A stretch of DNA of 64,000 nucleotides, from the NCBI RefSeq assembly GCF_021044585.1, contig NZ_CP087998.1:682001-746000 (forward strand), written 5' to 3'. Each line of letters opens with the position of its first letter. Position 1 is the stretch's first letter. The notes beneath the pieces are model-generated. The model was not told the origin of the DNA and searched no databases. It saw only the letters and a program-made list of their open reading frames with translations. Positions 28,710 to 38,513 of the stretch are shown piece by piece. This DNA comes from Sulfurimonas sp. HSL-3221. GTDB lineage: Bacteria; Campylobacterota; Campylobacteria; Campylobacterales; Sulfurimonadaceae. A program made the position numbers and the translations under genes.

Positions 28710-29819
28710 TTGCGCAGAATAGATAGACGCATTTTAGCACACTTCGATTTTGTCATCCCGGCGCTGGTCGTGCCCCTTGTCCTGGTGTCGGGGTGGCTTA
28801 TCGGCGAGATCCACCCCCTTCTGGCGCACAAACATCTCGTCTATGTCGGCGTCGGCGCGGTCGTCTTCACCTTTTTCTTCTTTCTGCCTGTACGGCGGCT
28901 GAGCTGGATGATCCCGATCTTCTACTGGTTCAACATCGGTCTGCTGCTCGCCGTCGAGTTCTTCGGCCATGCGCGCCTGGGGGCGAAGCGCTGGATCGAG
29001 CTCCCCTTTGTGCACTTTACCCTGCAGCCTTCCGAGCTGATGAAACCGGCGTTCATCCTGATGCTGGCCTACCTCGTCTCGCGTAATCCGCCCCCCTACG
29101 GTGGCTACGGCTGGGCCGCTTTTTTGAAACTCTCCTTTTACATCCTGCTCCCCTTCTTCCTTATCGCCAAGGAGCCGGACCTGGGGACGGCTACCGTCTT
29201 GCTGCTGCTGGGGGTGGGGGTGCTCTTTCTCGTCGGGGTGCGCTGGAAGATCTGGCTGACGCTGGCGGTCGGTTTTATCGTCTCGATGCCGCTGATCTAT
29301 ACCCAGCTGCACGACTACCAGAAGAAGCGGATCACGGACTTTATGAGCGAGAAACCGAGCTACCACGTCCAGCAGTCCATCATCGCCATCGGTTCGGGCG
29401 GGGTCGTCGGCAAGGCCAAGGAGGAGGCGACGCAGACGCAGATGAAGTTCCTTCCCATCGCGTCGAGTGACTTCATTTTCGCCTATGTCGTGGAGCGTTT
29501 CGGGTTTATGGGGGCTGTGCTGCTGATCGGGCTCTATGCCCTGATCATCATCCACCTGCTCGGCATCAGCCTCTACACCCACGACCCCTACATTAAGGTC
29601 GTCAGCGCGTCGGTCTCGTTGCTCATCTTCGTCTACATGAGCGTCAACATCGCGATGACCATCGGGCTCGCCCCCGTCGTCGGTGTCCCGCTGCCGATGT
29701 TCAGCTACGGCGGCAGCAGTTTCGTCAATTTCATGATCCTCTTCGGCATCCTCGAAAACCTGATGGCGTTCCGCTTCACCGAACTCTACCACCGCCGGGG
29801 CAAAAAAAGCTTCGTCTAA
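28710..29819 (+). CDS. rodA: SEDS-family peptidoglycan glycosyltransferase RodA/MrdB
   Basis: Polytopic SEDS protein of 369 residues that polymerises peptidoglycan for rod elongation. Typical segments are visible: ARLGAKRWIELPFVHFTLQPSELMK, KEPDLGTATVLLL, the loop SGGVVGKAKEEATQTQMKFLP, and the late VGVPLPMFSYGGSSF (key residues quoted in parts). The TTG at 28710 with AGAGGA upstream is preferred over a TTG at 28695. C. jejuni mrdB occupies the same position near rluD, supporting RodA over FtsW. Confidence 0.92.
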   Translation: MRRIDRRILAHFDFVIPALVVPLVLVSGWLIGEIHPLLAHKHLVYVGVGAVVFTFFFFLPVRRLSWMIPIFYWFNIGLLLAVEFFGHARLGAKRWIELPFVHFTLQPSELMKPAFILMLAYLVSRNPPPYGGYGWAAFLKLSFYILLPFFLIAKEPDLGTATVLLLLGVGVLFLVGVRWKIWLTLAVGFIVSMPLIYTQLHDYQKKRITDFMSEKPSYHVQQSIIAIGSGGVVGKAKEEATQTQMKFLPIASSDFIFAYVVERFGFMGAVLLIGLYALIIIHLLGISLYTHDPYIKVVSASVSLLIFVYMSVNIAMTIGLAPVVGVPLPMFSYGGSSFVNFMILFGILENLMAFRFTELYHRRGKKSFV

Positions 29820-29831
29820 AGGGCGCGAAAG

Positions 29832-29837
29832 TATAAT
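29832..29837 (+). promoter_or_regulatory. Probable -10 box of the tRNA gene
   Basis: A perfect TATAAT lies 24 nt before the tRNA 5' end, a natural distance for a tRNA transcription start. No clear -35 is seen; upstream is the end of rodA. Confidence 0.55.
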
Positions 29838-29860
29838 TCGCTCCTTCCGATACCGGATGT

Positions 29861-29937
29861 GGGTCTTTAGCTCAGTTGGTTAGAGCCCCCCGCTCATAAC
29901 GGGGTGGTCCAGGGTTCGAGTCCCTGAGGACCCACCA
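29861..29937 (+). tRNA. tRNA with CAU anticodon (Met elongator or Ile2)
   Basis: A 77-nt cloverleaf with encoded CCA. The acceptor stem GGGTCTT pairs with AGGACCC (one G-U), discriminator A at 29934. Anticodon CAT is at 29895-29897, and the T arm is CAGGG-TTCGAGT-CCCTG. The anticodon stem has C-rich 5' and G-rich 3' strands, not the three G-C pairs in initiator orientation, so it is not tRNA-fMet. Elongator Met versus Ile2 (lysidine-modified) cannot be settled by eye. Confidence 0.93.
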
Positions 29938-29977
29938 CCAAACCTACGATACCTTTTCCCTTTTATTTTTCAGAACG

Positions 29978-30544
29978 TTATGGCGCATCCAACAGTTTTT
30001 CAATGGCGCTTTCCAGTGTTTTCGGCTCCGTCGAGGGGGCAAACCGTTCGACGACGTTGCCGCTGCGGTCGACGAGGAACTTGGTGAAGTTCCACTTGAT
30101 CGCCTCGCTGCCCAGCACGCCCGGCCGGGCCTTTTTGAGGTGGCGGTAGAGGGGGTGGGCGTGCTCGCCGTTGACGTCGATCTTGCCGAACATCGGGAAG
30201 GTGACCCCGAAATTGTTCCGGCAGAAGGTTATGATCTCCTGTCCCGTTCCCGGTTCCTGGGAACCGAACTGGTTGCAGGGGAAACCGAGGACGACCATGC
30301 CCCGGGATTTGTATTGCTCATAGAGCGCTTCGAGCCCTTCGTATTGCGGGGTAAAGCCGCAGCGGCTGGCGACGTTGACGATTAGCATAACCTTGCCGCG
30401 GTAAGCTTCGAGCGTCGTGGCGCTGCCGTCAATGGTTTTAACGTTGAAAGCGTAGATGTCGGTCATTGTATTCTCCTGGGCGCAGTTTTGGATGGAAAAG
30501 AGCAATAAGAGTCCAAAAAGCCCCCGTATTGTCCGCTGTCTCAT
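29978..30544 (-). CDS. Glutathione peroxidase family protein (possibly exported)
   Basis: Thiol peroxidase of the glutathione peroxidase/BtuE family. [16 protein letters not shown] holds the peroxidatic Cys (Cys, not Sec), [12 protein letters not shown] follows, and [12 protein letters not shown] gives the Trp-Asn part of the tetrad. Two starts are possible. From 30544 the protein has 188 residues with a signal-like [18 protein letters not shown]; from 30466 it is a 162-residue cytoplasmic form. Both have ribosome sites (AAGGA and AGGAG). It converges on the tRNA gene and is divergent from the transglutaminase operon. Confidence 0.88.
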   Translation of the reverse strand: MRQRTIRGLFGLLLLFSIQNCAQENTMTDIYAFNVKTIDGSATTLEAYRGKVMLIVNVASRCGFTPQYEGLEALYEQYKSRGMVVLGFPCNQFGSQEPGTGQEIITFCRNNFGVTFPMFGKIDVNGEHAHPLYRHLKKARPGVLGSEAIKWNFTKFLVDRSGNVVERFAPSTEPKTLESAIEKLLDAP

Positions 30545-30710
30545 CATCTTCCTTCGTCCGTGTGATACCGCATTGTAACATCCATGTAAACTCCCTTGGT
30601 CGCGGAGATGGAACAGACGTCGGAAACAGCGGCGGGTCCGGGGTGTGAAAACCCGTGGGGGGTGGGTGAAAAATAGGCGCGGTTTTCCCGAAGTTGAATC
30701 GAGAAAAGTA

Positions 30711-30716
30711 TATAAT
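30711..30716 (+). promoter_or_regulatory. Probable -10 box of the amidoligase operon
   Basis: A perfect TATAAT, preceded by a short AT run, lies 34 nt upstream of the ATG at 30750. A TTGAAT at 30694-30699 is too close (11 nt) to be a normal -35. Confidence 0.45.
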
Positions 30717-30749
30717 GCAGCAATATTCCGAGGACGCACAAGGAAAACC

Positions 30750-33700
30750 ATGGCGCTCAAAGTCGTAATCTCCCACAAAACCGCTTACCAGTATGACCGT
30801 TACGTGTCGCTTTCGCCGCATACCATTCGTTTGCGCCCCGCGCCGCACAGCCGCACCCCGATCGAGGCGTACTCGCTCAAGATCAAGCCGGAGAACCACT
30901 TTATCAACTGGCAGCAGGACCCCTTCGGCAACTACCTCGCCCGTATCGTTTTCCCTGAAAAGACGAAAGAGATGAGCATCGACGTCGAGATCATTGCTGA
31001 CCTGATCACCATCAACCCTTTCGATTTCTTCGTCGACGAGTATGCGCAGGACTTCCCGTTCAAGTACAAGCCGGCGCTGAAAAAGGAGCTGCTGCCCTAC
31101 CTGGAGATTACGGACAAAGGCAAAAAGCTCAAGACGTTCATGGAGTCGCTCGACCTGAAGACGAAACGCAATATAAACGACTTTCTCGTCTACCTCAACA
31201 CGGAGATCCACAAGTACCTCGACTATACGATCCGGCTCGATCCGGGCGTGCAGACCTGCGAAGTGACCCTGGGCAACAAACTCGGCAGCTGCCGCGATTA
31301 CGCCTGGCTCTTCGTGCAGGTACTGCGCCACCTGGGACTCGCGGCGCGTTTCGTCTCCGGCTACCTTGTCCAGCTCACCGCTGATGTCAAATCCCTCGAC
31401 GGCCCGAGCGGCCCGGAAGCGGACTTTACGGACCTGCACGCCTGGACGGAGGTCTACGTCCCGGGGGCGGGATGGATCGGTCTCGATGCGACCAGCGGCC
31501 TCTTCGCCGGGGAGGGGCATATCCCCCTGGCATGTACGCCCCATTACGACAGCGCCCACGCCATCGACGGGGCGACGGATAAATGCGAGACGGAGTTTGA
31601 TTACTCCAACACTGTCACGCGGATCTTCGAATCGCCCCGGGTCACCAAGCCCTACCGCGACGAACAGTGGGAGGCGATCTACAACCTCGGGTTCGAGGTC
31701 GACAGGGAGCTCGAAGCCAACGACGTCCGTCTCTCGATGGGGGGCGAGCCTACTTTCGTCTCCATCGACGACATGGAGTCCGAGCAGTGGAACACCGAAG
31801 CCGACGGCGAACACAAGCGCGAACGTGCCGACGTCCTGGCGCACCGGCTGCTGGGGACCTTCGGCAAGGGCGGGATGCTGCACTACGCCCAGGGGAAATG
31901 GTACCCGGGCGAACCGCTGCCGCGCTGGCAGAAGTCGGTTGTCTGGCGCAAAGACGGCAAGCCGATCTGGCGCAACCCGAACCTTTTTGCCGACATGAAC
32001 GCGACCTACAGCTACACGACCGAAGACGCGAAGCGTTTCATGGAGCTGCTGTCGCTGACGCTGGGCGTGAGCGACAAGAACATTGTCGAAGCCTATGAAG
32101 ACCCCGTCTACTACGTCGTCAAAGAGGCCGAGCTACCCATCGACGTCGATCCGACGACGTTTGACCTGGATGACCCGCTCGAGCGCCGTACCCTGGCGCA
32201 GCTGCTACAGCAGGGGCTGGCCAACCCGGTCGGCTATGTCCTGCCGCTTAACTACGGCAAGACACGCTGGATCACCTCGGCATGGGAGTTCCGCCGCGGA
32301 AAACTCTTTCTCAGTGCGGGGAACTCGCCGCTGGGCCTGCGGATGCCACTGGAGTCGCTGATGGCCAAACCCCATGTGGAGCTGGCGCAGAACTTCGAAC
32401 CCGACCTTTTTGCAGAGGCCCCGGCACTGGGGGATTACCTTGACGATGCGCGGGCACGCTGCGAAGCGGCGACCCCGGAGACGACGGAGGCGAACCGTTA
32501 CGACGCCTTCGTGCGGACGGCGATCAGTACGGAAGTGCGCGACGGTAAACTCTATATCTTCCTGCCGCCGCTCAACCACACAGAGGCCTTCCTGGACCTC
32601 ATGGCCTCCATCGAGGCGGTCGCGGCGAAGCTCAATGTCAAAGTCGTCCTCGAGGGGTACGAACCGGCCCACGACAACCGCATCGAGCGCATCAAAGTGA
32701 CCCCGGACCCGGGGGTTATCGAGGTTAACATCCATCCGGCGAAGAACTGGAGCGAACTGACCGAAACGATGCTGGGACTTTACGAGGACGCGCGCCAGTC
32801 GCGGTTGGGAACGGAGAAGTTCATGGTCGACGGCAAGCATACGGGTACGGGCGGGGGGAACCATGTTACCATCGGGGCGATGACGCCGCACGACAGCCCG
32901 CTGCTGCGCCGCCCGGAACTGCTGCGCAGTCTTATCACCTTCTGGCAGCACCACCCCTCCCTGAGTTACCTCTTCTCCGGTGCTTTCATCGGCCCGACCT
33001 CCCAGGCGCCCCGTGTCGACGAAGGGCGCGCGGAGAACCTCTATGAACTGGAGATCGCCTTTGCGCAGATCCCCGAAAATGGTGAGGTGCCCTACTGGCT
33101 CACCGACAGGCTCTTCCGTCATATGCTCACCGACATCACCGGCAATACCCACCGTTCCGAGTTCTGTATCGACAAGCTCTACTCGCCCGATTCGAGCACG
33201 GGACGGCTGGGCATCCTGGAGCTGCGCGGTTTCGACATGCCGCCGCATTCGCAGATGGCCCTGATGCAGATGCTGCTGGTACGCACCCTGGTCTCGCTCT
33301 TCTGGCGCAAGCCCTACCGCCACAAACTGGTGCGGTGGGGGACCCAGCTGCACGACAAGTTCCTGCTGGAACACTACGTCAAAGAGGATATCGCCGACAT
33401 CGTCCGTTTCCTCAATGCCGAGGGATACCCCTTCGAGCTGGACTGGTTCGACCCCTTCTTCGAGTTCCGCTTCCCGCTTTACGGCATGGCGACGGTGGAG
33501 AATGTCCATCTCGAACTGCGCGCGGCCATCGAACCGTGGAACGTCCTGGGAGAAGAGAGCGGATCGCAGGGGACATCGCGCTATGTCGATTCGTCGCTGG
33601 AGCGCGTCCAGGTCAAAGTGAACAACTTCGTTCCGGAGCGCTATGTGCTCACCTGTAATGGGGTCGCGGTGCCGTTGAACCCGACGGGCGTCGAGGGCGA

Positions 33701-34121
33701 GTTCGTCGCCGGGGTCAAGTACAAAGCGTGGGAGCCGTGGTCGGCGCTGCACCCGACGATCGGGGTCGACACCCCGCTGACGTTCGATGTCGTCGACCGC
33801 TGGAACCAGCGCTCCATCGGGGGGATGACCTACTACGTTTCCCACCCGGGCGGCCGCAGCTACGATACCTTCCCCGTCAACAGCTACGAGGCGGAGTCGC
33901 GCCGAATTAACCGTTTCTGGGGCTTCAACCATACCCAGGGCAGTGTCGATGAGGTGCCGACCCACGTGGTCGAACAGGCGCTGCCGGCAGGGGAGCGTGA
34001 AGTGACGCGCAAAGTGGCCGAGAAGCACGCCGGCGACAAGGTCTTTGTCTTCCAGGAGCTGCCGCGCAGCGCCGAGTATCCCCATACGCTGGACCTTAGA
34101 CGGAAATGGACACGGGTGTAA
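30750..34121 (+). CDS. Transglutaminase-like peptidase fused to DUF2126 amidoligase
   Basis: Large 1123-residue fusion. The N-terminal third is a COG1305-type transglutaminase-like domain with the triad Cys181 (LGSCRDYAW), His230 (DLHAWTEVY) and Asp246 (GLDATSG). The remaining part is DUF2126 (COG4196), which published analyses group with glutamine-synthetase/GCS-like amidoligases. Its signatures here include [35 protein letters not shown] and [16 protein letters not shown]. The expected chemistry is ATP-dependent amide bond formation coupled to thiol-dependent cleavage or transfer; the substrate is unknown. The ATG at 30750 has AAGGA upstream. The next gene starts directly after its stop. 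Confidence 0.88.
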   Translation: MALKVVISHKTAYQYDRYVSLSPHTIRLRPAPHSRTPIEAYSLKIKPENHFINWQQDPFGNYLARIVFPEKTKEMSIDVEIIADLITINPFDFFVDEYAQDFPFKYKPALKKELLPYLEITDKGKKLKTFMESLDLKTKRNINDFLVYLNTEIHKYLDYTIRLDPGVQTCEVTLGNKLGSCRDYAWLFVQVLRHLGLAARFVSGYLVQLTADVKSLDGPSGPEADFTDLHAWTEVYVPGAGWIGLDATSGLFAGEGHIPLACTPHYDSAHAIDGATDKCETEFDYSNTVTRIFESPRVTKPYRDEQWEAIYNLGFEVDRELEANDVRLSMGGEPTFVSIDDMESEQWNTEADGEHKRERADVLAHRLLGTFGKGGMLHYAQGKWYPGEPLPRWQKSVVWRKDGKPIWRNPNLFADMNATYSYTTEDAKRFMELLSLTLGVSDKNIVEAYEDPVYYVVKEAELPIDVDPTTFDLDDPLERRTLAQLLQQGLANPVGYVLPLNYGKTRWITSAWEFRRGKLFLSAGNSPLGLRMPLESLMAKPHVELAQNFEPDLFAEAPALGDYLDDARARCEAATPETTEANRYDAFVRTAISTEVRDGKLYIFLPPLNHTEAFLDLMASIEAVAAKLNVKVVLEGYEPAHDNRIERIKVTPDPGVIEVNIHPAKNWSELTETMLGLYEDARQSRLGTEKFMVDGKHTGTGGGNHVTIGAMTPHDSPLLRRPELLRSLITFWQHHPSLSYLFSGAFIGPTSQAPRVDEGRAENLYELEIAFAQIPENGEVPYWLTDRLFRHMLTDITGNTHRSEFCIDKLYSPDSSTGRLGILELRGFDMPPHSQMALMQMLLVRTLVSLFWRKPYRHKLVRWGTQLHDKFLLEHYVKEDIADIVRFLNAEGYPFELDWFDPFFEFRFPLYGMATVENVHLELRAAIEPWNVLGEESGSQGTSRYVDSSLERVQVKVNNFVPERYVLTCNGVAVPLNPTGVEGEFVAGVKYKAWEPWSALHPTIGVDTPLTFDVVDRWNQRSIGGMTYYVSHPGGRSYDTFPVNSYEAESRRINRFWGFNHTQGSVDEVPTHVVEQALPAGEREVTRKVAEKHAGDKVFVFQELPRSAEYPHTLDLRRKWTRV

Positions 34122-36614
34122 ATGGGGATTTTCGACCGCTATTTTTCCGAAAGCTCCTTTGACGAGATGGTCGATGCGCAGCGGCAGTGCCGCCCGCATT
34201 GGCAGGCGATCTGCGACCAGATCGAGGCGACCGGCATCGAGGGGCTGAAAGCCAAACAGGCGGAGCTGGACTGGAGCCTCGAAGAGAACGGCGTCACCTA
34301 CAACGTCTACGACGCCCCCGACGGGATCACCAAACGGCGCTGGACGCTCGATCCCATCCCCTTCGTCGTCACCCAGACGGAGTGGGACGGCGTCGTCAAG
34401 GGGCTGCGTCAGCGCGCGAAGCTTTTCGACCTGATGCTGCGCGACCTCTACGGCGACCAGCTTCTGCTGCGGCAGGGGATCCTGCCCGCCGAAGTCGTCT
34501 ACGCCCACAAGGGGTACGCGGCGGAGATGTTCGGTTTCGGACACAAAATGGATTTTGAACTCTTCTTCTACGCGACGGACATGGCGCGGGGGCCCGATGG
34601 CAAGTTCTGGATCGTCAATGACCGTATCCAGGCCCCGTCGGGCCTCGGTTACGCCGTCGAGAACCGCCTGAGCATGAACATCATCGCCAAATCGCTCTAT
34701 CCGGGGGTACATACCCGCCGGCTCGCGGGCTTCATCGAAGAGATGAAATCGATGATCGACCGTCTCAGCGGTGGGGACCGCTCCAAGGCGGCCCTGCTGA
34801 CGCCGGGACCGCACAACGAAACCTATTTCGAGCACGCCTATCTCAGCTCCCTGCTGGAGATCAGCCTGGTGCAGGGCGAGGACATGCTGGCCAAGGACGG
34901 GGCGCTGTGGCTGAAAAACCTGAGCGGCCTCACGAGGATCAACACCCTGCTGCGCCGGGTGGACGACCGCTACTGCGATCCGCTGGAGCTGAAAAACGAT
35001 TCGCACCTGGGGGTGGCGGGGCTGGTCGATGCCGCGCGCCGGGAGAACCTGGCGATGATTAACCCCATCGGCAGCGGCATCCTCGAGAACCTCGGCTTCA
35101 ACCCCTTTATGAAGAACATTGCGAAGTTCTTCCTCGACGAAGAGCTGATCCTGCCGCAGATCGCCACCTGGTGGTGCGGGCAGCCCGGCGAACTCGAATA
35201 CGTCCTCGAAAACCTCGAAGGGCTCATTGTCAAGCACATCGACCGTACGGAGAGCGCCAAGGTCTATTTCGGCCGGAAGATGGACGCGGAAGAACTCGAT
35301 GCGCTGAGAGCACGGCTGAAGGCGGCGCCGCACCTCTACGTGGCGCAGGAGGAGATCGGTTTCTCTACCGTGCCCTATTTTACCGGGGAGTCCGTCGAAC
35401 CGCGCAACGCCGTTATCCGTTCCTACGCCTTCAAGCGCGGCAGCCAATACTGGGTGATGAACGGCGGGCTTGTACGCGTCGCCTCGCAAAAAGACGCCTT
35501 CTTGATCTCGTCGCAAAAAGGGGGCACCAGCAAGGACCTCTGGATCGTCGGCGAGGATGAGGAGCGCGCGCCGAGCAATCCGTTCAAACAGCTGCCGTGT
35601 ATTGACGCCTCCATCGACCAGATCCCGACCCGCAGGGCGGAGAACCTCTTCTGGCTCGGACGCTACCTCTCGCGCGCGATTATCACGACGCGCCTCATCC
35701 GCTACGCGGTCAAGCGCCTCATCAACGTCTACCGCGACGAGTCGAACACCGCCGGGGAGTCGCAGCACCAGCTGCTGCGCGCCATTACGCACATGACGAT
35801 GACCTATCCGGGATTCCTGAACAAGAAAAAGGCCGACAAGCTCCTGGACAACCCGATGAAAGAGATCGTCTCAGTGCTCAAAGATCAGGGCCGGACCGGG
35901 TCGCTCTCCTTTACGCTGGCAATGCTGTCGGGTTCAAACGTCAGCATCAAGAACCTGCTGGGCATCGAAGCGTGGAAACTCTTCGACAAGCTCCAGTGGG
36001 AGTGGCAGGCGTTCTGCAGCGCCAATACCCGCATGAACCGCACCATCGTCAATGAGATGGACAAGCTGCATGTGAACCTGCTGGCGTACAAGGAGCTCGT
36101 CGAAGAGAGCATGTTCCGCGAGCAGGGGCTGGTCCTGTACGATATCGGCTACCGGATCGAGAGCGTCCAGCTGCTGATCTCCAAAGCGCGCTCCCTGCTC
36201 TGCCCGCGCCAGGAGAAGGCCGAGGAGTATGAACTGCTCGAAGCGCTGCTCAACACCTGCGAGAGCTTCAATGCCTACCGCGCCCACTACCGCAGCGCCC
36301 TGCAGCTCGAGAACGTCATCGAGTTCCTGCTGCTTAACCCGCAGTACCCGAAATCGTTGACCTACCAGACCCAGAAACTGCTCTCGGACCTCAAAGACCT
36401 GCCGAAGTCCCGTACCCACCTCACCGAGTACGAGGCGCCGATATTCCAGGCCTATTCGCGCCTGAAGCTCGCCACGGCGCAGGCGCTGCTGACCTATGAG
36501 GAGTCCGACGGCATCTACAAGGAGCTTGATGGGCTGCTTTCCGAGCTCTCCGAGCTCTTTATGAAGGCTTCGGACGAGTTTTCGAAAACCTATTTTTCCC
36601 ATTACGACGAGTGA
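34122..36614 (+). CDS. Circularly permuted ATP-grasp protein fused to alpha-E domain
   Basis: 830-residue fusion. Residues about 1-480 match the circularly permuted ATP-grasp family (COG2308), e.g. LTPGPHNETYFEHAYLSSLL and the late GGLVRVASQKDAFLISSQKGG. Residues about 505-820 are an alpha-E (DUF403, COG2307) helical domain starting RRAENLFWLGRYLSRA. Compared with the stand-alone paralogue at 40117-41481, the EDNLRVPSG segment reads VNDRIQAPSG, and the glycine-rich EAGGYGVMFG reads RTESAKVYFG, so ATP use by this copy is doubtful. The ATG follows the upstream TAA with no gap, and the stop nearly touches the next start, so it is operonic. Confidence 0.87.
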   Translation: MGIFDRYFSESSFDEMVDAQRQCRPHWQAICDQIEATGIEGLKAKQAELDWSLEENGVTYNVYDAPDGITKRRWTLDPIPFVVTQTEWDGVVKGLRQRAKLFDLMLRDLYGDQLLLRQGILPAEVVYAHKGYAAEMFGFGHKMDFELFFYATDMARGPDGKFWIVNDRIQAPSGLGYAVENRLSMNIIAKSLYPGVHTRRLAGFIEEMKSMIDRLSGGDRSKAALLTPGPHNETYFEHAYLSSLLEISLVQGEDMLAKDGALWLKNLSGLTRINTLLRRVDDRYCDPLELKNDSHLGVAGLVDAARRENLAMINPIGSGILENLGFNPFMKNIAKFFLDEELILPQIATWWCGQPGELEYVLENLEGLIVKHIDRTESAKVYFGRKMDAEELDALRARLKAAPHLYVAQEEIGFSTVPYFTGESVEPRNAVIRSYAFKRGSQYWVMNGGLVRVASQKDAFLISSQKGGTSKDLWIVGEDEERAPSNPFKQLPCIDASIDQIPTRRAENLFWLGRYLSRAIITTRLIRYAVKRLINVYRDESNTAGESQHQLLRAITHMTMTYPGFLNKKKADKLLDNPMKEIVSVLKDQGRTGSLSFTLAMLSGSNVSIKNLLGIEAWKLFDKLQWEWQAFCSANTRMNRTIVNEMDKLHVNLLAYKELVEESMFREQGLVLYDIGYRIESVQLLISKARSLLCPRQEKAEEYELLEALLNTCESFNAYRAHYRSALQLENVIEFLLLNPQYPKSLTYQTQKLLSDLKDLPKSRTHLTEYEAPIFQAYSRLKLATAQALLTYEESDGIYKELDGLLSELSELFMKASDEFSKTYFSHYDE

Positions 36615-36616
36615 GC

Positions 36617-37564
36617 ATGATTTACGATATTTTCCACGAAACGGTCTTCCATTATCAGAGTCTGGTCACCTTCAGCCACAACATCGCGCGGCTGAAGCCC
36701 AAAGAGGGGCGGGAGCAGGAGCTGCTCTCGTTCCGGCTCGACGCGGAGCCGTACGCGTCGGAGATCCATGCCTTTGTCGACATGTTCGGCAACACCAACC
36801 ACCATCTGCTGCTGCGCGAACCGCACACCTCCCTGACGGTGACGGGACATTCACGGGTGCGGCGCAAAATCAAAGAGGCGCACCGGGCAATCGAACGGCT
36901 TCGCAAAGGGGCTGTCTCCTATGACAAAGCGCTGCAGCGCCTCTCGGGCTTCAACACGCGCGACATCGCCGCCAAGCAGTTTCTCTTCGCGTCGGACCTC
37001 GTGCCCGTCGATATCGCGCCGCTGCACGACTACGCCTTGGAGTCCTTCCATCCGGAGCGCAGCCTTTTCGAGGCGGGCGAAGAGCTGATGGGTCGCATCT
37101 TCGAAGACTTCGAGTTCAATCCCGCGTTCAGCGACCTGACGACCCCCGTGACGACGATCTTCGAAGAGAAAAAGGGGGTCTGCCAGGATTTCGCGCACCT
37201 GGCCCTCTCCGCGCTGCGCTCCATCGGGTTGCCGGCGCGCTACGTGAGCGGCTACATCGAGACCATCCCGCCCGAAGGCACGGAGAAGCTCTTCGGCGCG
37301 GACGCGTCGCACGCCTGGGTATCGCTCTACGTCCCCGGGAGCGGCTGGCTCGACCTCGACCCGACGAACAACATCATTCCCCTGGAGCAGCACATCGTCA
37401 TGGGGCACGGACGGGACTACGACGATATCTCGCCGCTCAAAGGGGTGGTGCGGGGGAGCGGGCAGAGCCGGCTCAGCGTCCGCGTGGACGTCCGGCGTGC
37501 CACTGAGGAAGATGAAGAGACGGCACCCACCCAGATACAGTCACAGTCGCAATCGTCGAAGTAG
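36617..37564 (+). CDS. Transglutaminase-like cysteine peptidase
   Basis: Stand-alone COG1305 protein, 315 residues. An N-terminal beta-rich domain (MIYDIFHETVFHYQSLV) of the bacterial transglutaminase N-type is followed by the catalytic core with Cys189 (GVCQDFAHL), His232 (DASHAWVSL) and Asp248 (DLDPTNN). No signal peptide, so cytoplasmic. The C-terminal tail is Gln/Ser rich. A GTG at 36611 overlapping the previous stop is an alternative start. It is the last gene of the plus-strand operon and ends 16 nt from a convergent M14-like gene. Confidence 0.88.
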   Translation: MIYDIFHETVFHYQSLVTFSHNIARLKPKEGREQELLSFRLDAEPYASEIHAFVDMFGNTNHHLLLREPHTSLTVTGHSRVRRKIKEAHRAIERLRKGAVSYDKALQRLSGFNTRDIAAKQFLFASDLVPVDIAPLHDYALESFHPERSLFEAGEELMGRIFEDFEFNPAFSDLTTPVTTIFEEKKGVCQDFAHLALSALRSIGLPARYVSGYIETIPPEGTEKLFGADASHAWVSLYVPGSGWLDLDPTNNIIPLEQHIVMGHGRDYDDISPLKGVVRGSGQSRLSVRVDVRRATEEDEETAPTQIQSQSQSSK

Positions 37565-37580
37565 CGCCGCCGCAACCGGC

Positions 37581-38513
37581 CTAATGGATCTTCGCGATGC
37601 GGTAGGCGACGGCATTCTCGAAGATCAGCGAGTGCATATAGATACAGGTGATCATGCCGTCGCAGGGGGCGAGGAAACGGTGGATGACCTCCCCTTCGAG
37701 TGAGTGGACGATCTTGCCGATCGTCTCATCCTTGGAGACCGTCGTCCCGGGTGTCTGCGTCGGGATAAAGATTCCGCTGCGGGGGCTTTTGATGACCTCG
37801 ATGCGTTCGCGGGTCACGACGGTCGAGTTGTAGCCGTTGAATGCCTCGTAGCGGATGATGCCGCTGTGGCTGAGGAAGTTGATGAGGCTATCCATGATGA
37901 CCCGGGCGGATTCGGGGTCGATCAGGGGTTCATGGGGGCAGACTACGGAACACGCCTTGGCCCCCCAGAGCTGCCAGTTGTACTGCAGCGACACCGTCTC
38001 GATCGATTCGGGTTCGCGGTGGTGAATGACCTTGAGCCCCAGCCAGCGGGCGCTTTTCACATCTTCGTATCCGGTCTTGAAGAGTTTGACGTAGGGCAGG
38101 CAGGTGGCGAGGTCGGTCCGCGTCTCCAGGATGATGCCGTAGTCGTAGTCCTGGACCGCTTCGAAGAGGCGGTGGGCGATGCGCTGCGTCGTTTCGCCCT
38201 CGTTGTAGCCCGGGAACATCATGTTGATGTCGGTCTTGTCCAGGGGCCAGAAACGTTCGTTGATGTTGAGGGCGTAGTGGTTGACGGAGGGGATGACGAG
38301 GATATTGCCCAGGATCTTTTCGCTTCCGAGTTTGTTGCGCAGGAAATCGACCAGCTTCGACGCGCTATACAGCGGCAGGGTCGTCGCCCCCTCCATGGCG
38401 CCGATAACGGCGACGCTGGGGGCATCGGGGTCGCTCCCTTCGAAGAGGTACCCCTCGACGACCATCGGCGCGCGGCTGAGGGACTCGAGTTTCAGGATCT
38501 CAATTTTTTTCAT
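37581..38513 (-). CDS. AstE/AspA (M14)-like protein with missing zinc ligands
   Basis: 310-residue relative of succinylglutamate desuccinylase/aspartoacylase. The fold can be followed by comparison with the next gene: TDINMMFPG here against EIDLNRAFPG there. At the zinc motif SGIHGDELEG of the neighbour this protein has IGAMEGATTL, and at DIHSSN it has LETRTD, so the His, Glu and His ligands and the substrate Arg of NRxFPG are absent. A C-terminal biotin-lipoyl-like segment (SPRSGIFIPTQTPGTTVSKD) is retained. A non-catalytic partner is likely. The start lies inside the end of the preceding gene (14-nt overlap). Confidence 0.8.
   Translation of the reverse strand: MKKIEILKLESLSRAPMVVEGYLFEGSDPDAPSVAVIGAMEGATTLPLYSASKLVDFLRNKLGSEKILGNILVIPSVNHYALNINERFWPLDKTDINMMFPGYNEGETTQRIAHRLFEAVQDYDYGIILETRTDLATCLPYVKLFKTGYEDVKSARWLGLKVIHHREPESIETVSLQYNWQLWGAKACSVVCPHEPLIDPESARVIMDSLINFLSHSGIIRYEAFNGYNSTVVTRERIEVIKSPRSGIFIPTQTPGTTVSKDETIGKIVHSLEGEVIHRFLAPCDGMITCIYMHSLIFENAVAYRIAKIH

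Noticed and set aside
29861-29937. Initiator tRNA-fMet
   Set aside because: The anticodon stem lacks the three G-C pairs in initiator orientation and the acceptor 1-72 pair is a normal G-C.
32205-35792. 1195-codon open frame antisense to the amidoligase and ATP-grasp genes
   Set aside because: The opposite strand carries clear family motifs over the whole length; the antisense frame is a by-product of GC-rich codon use and its translation has no recognisable domain.
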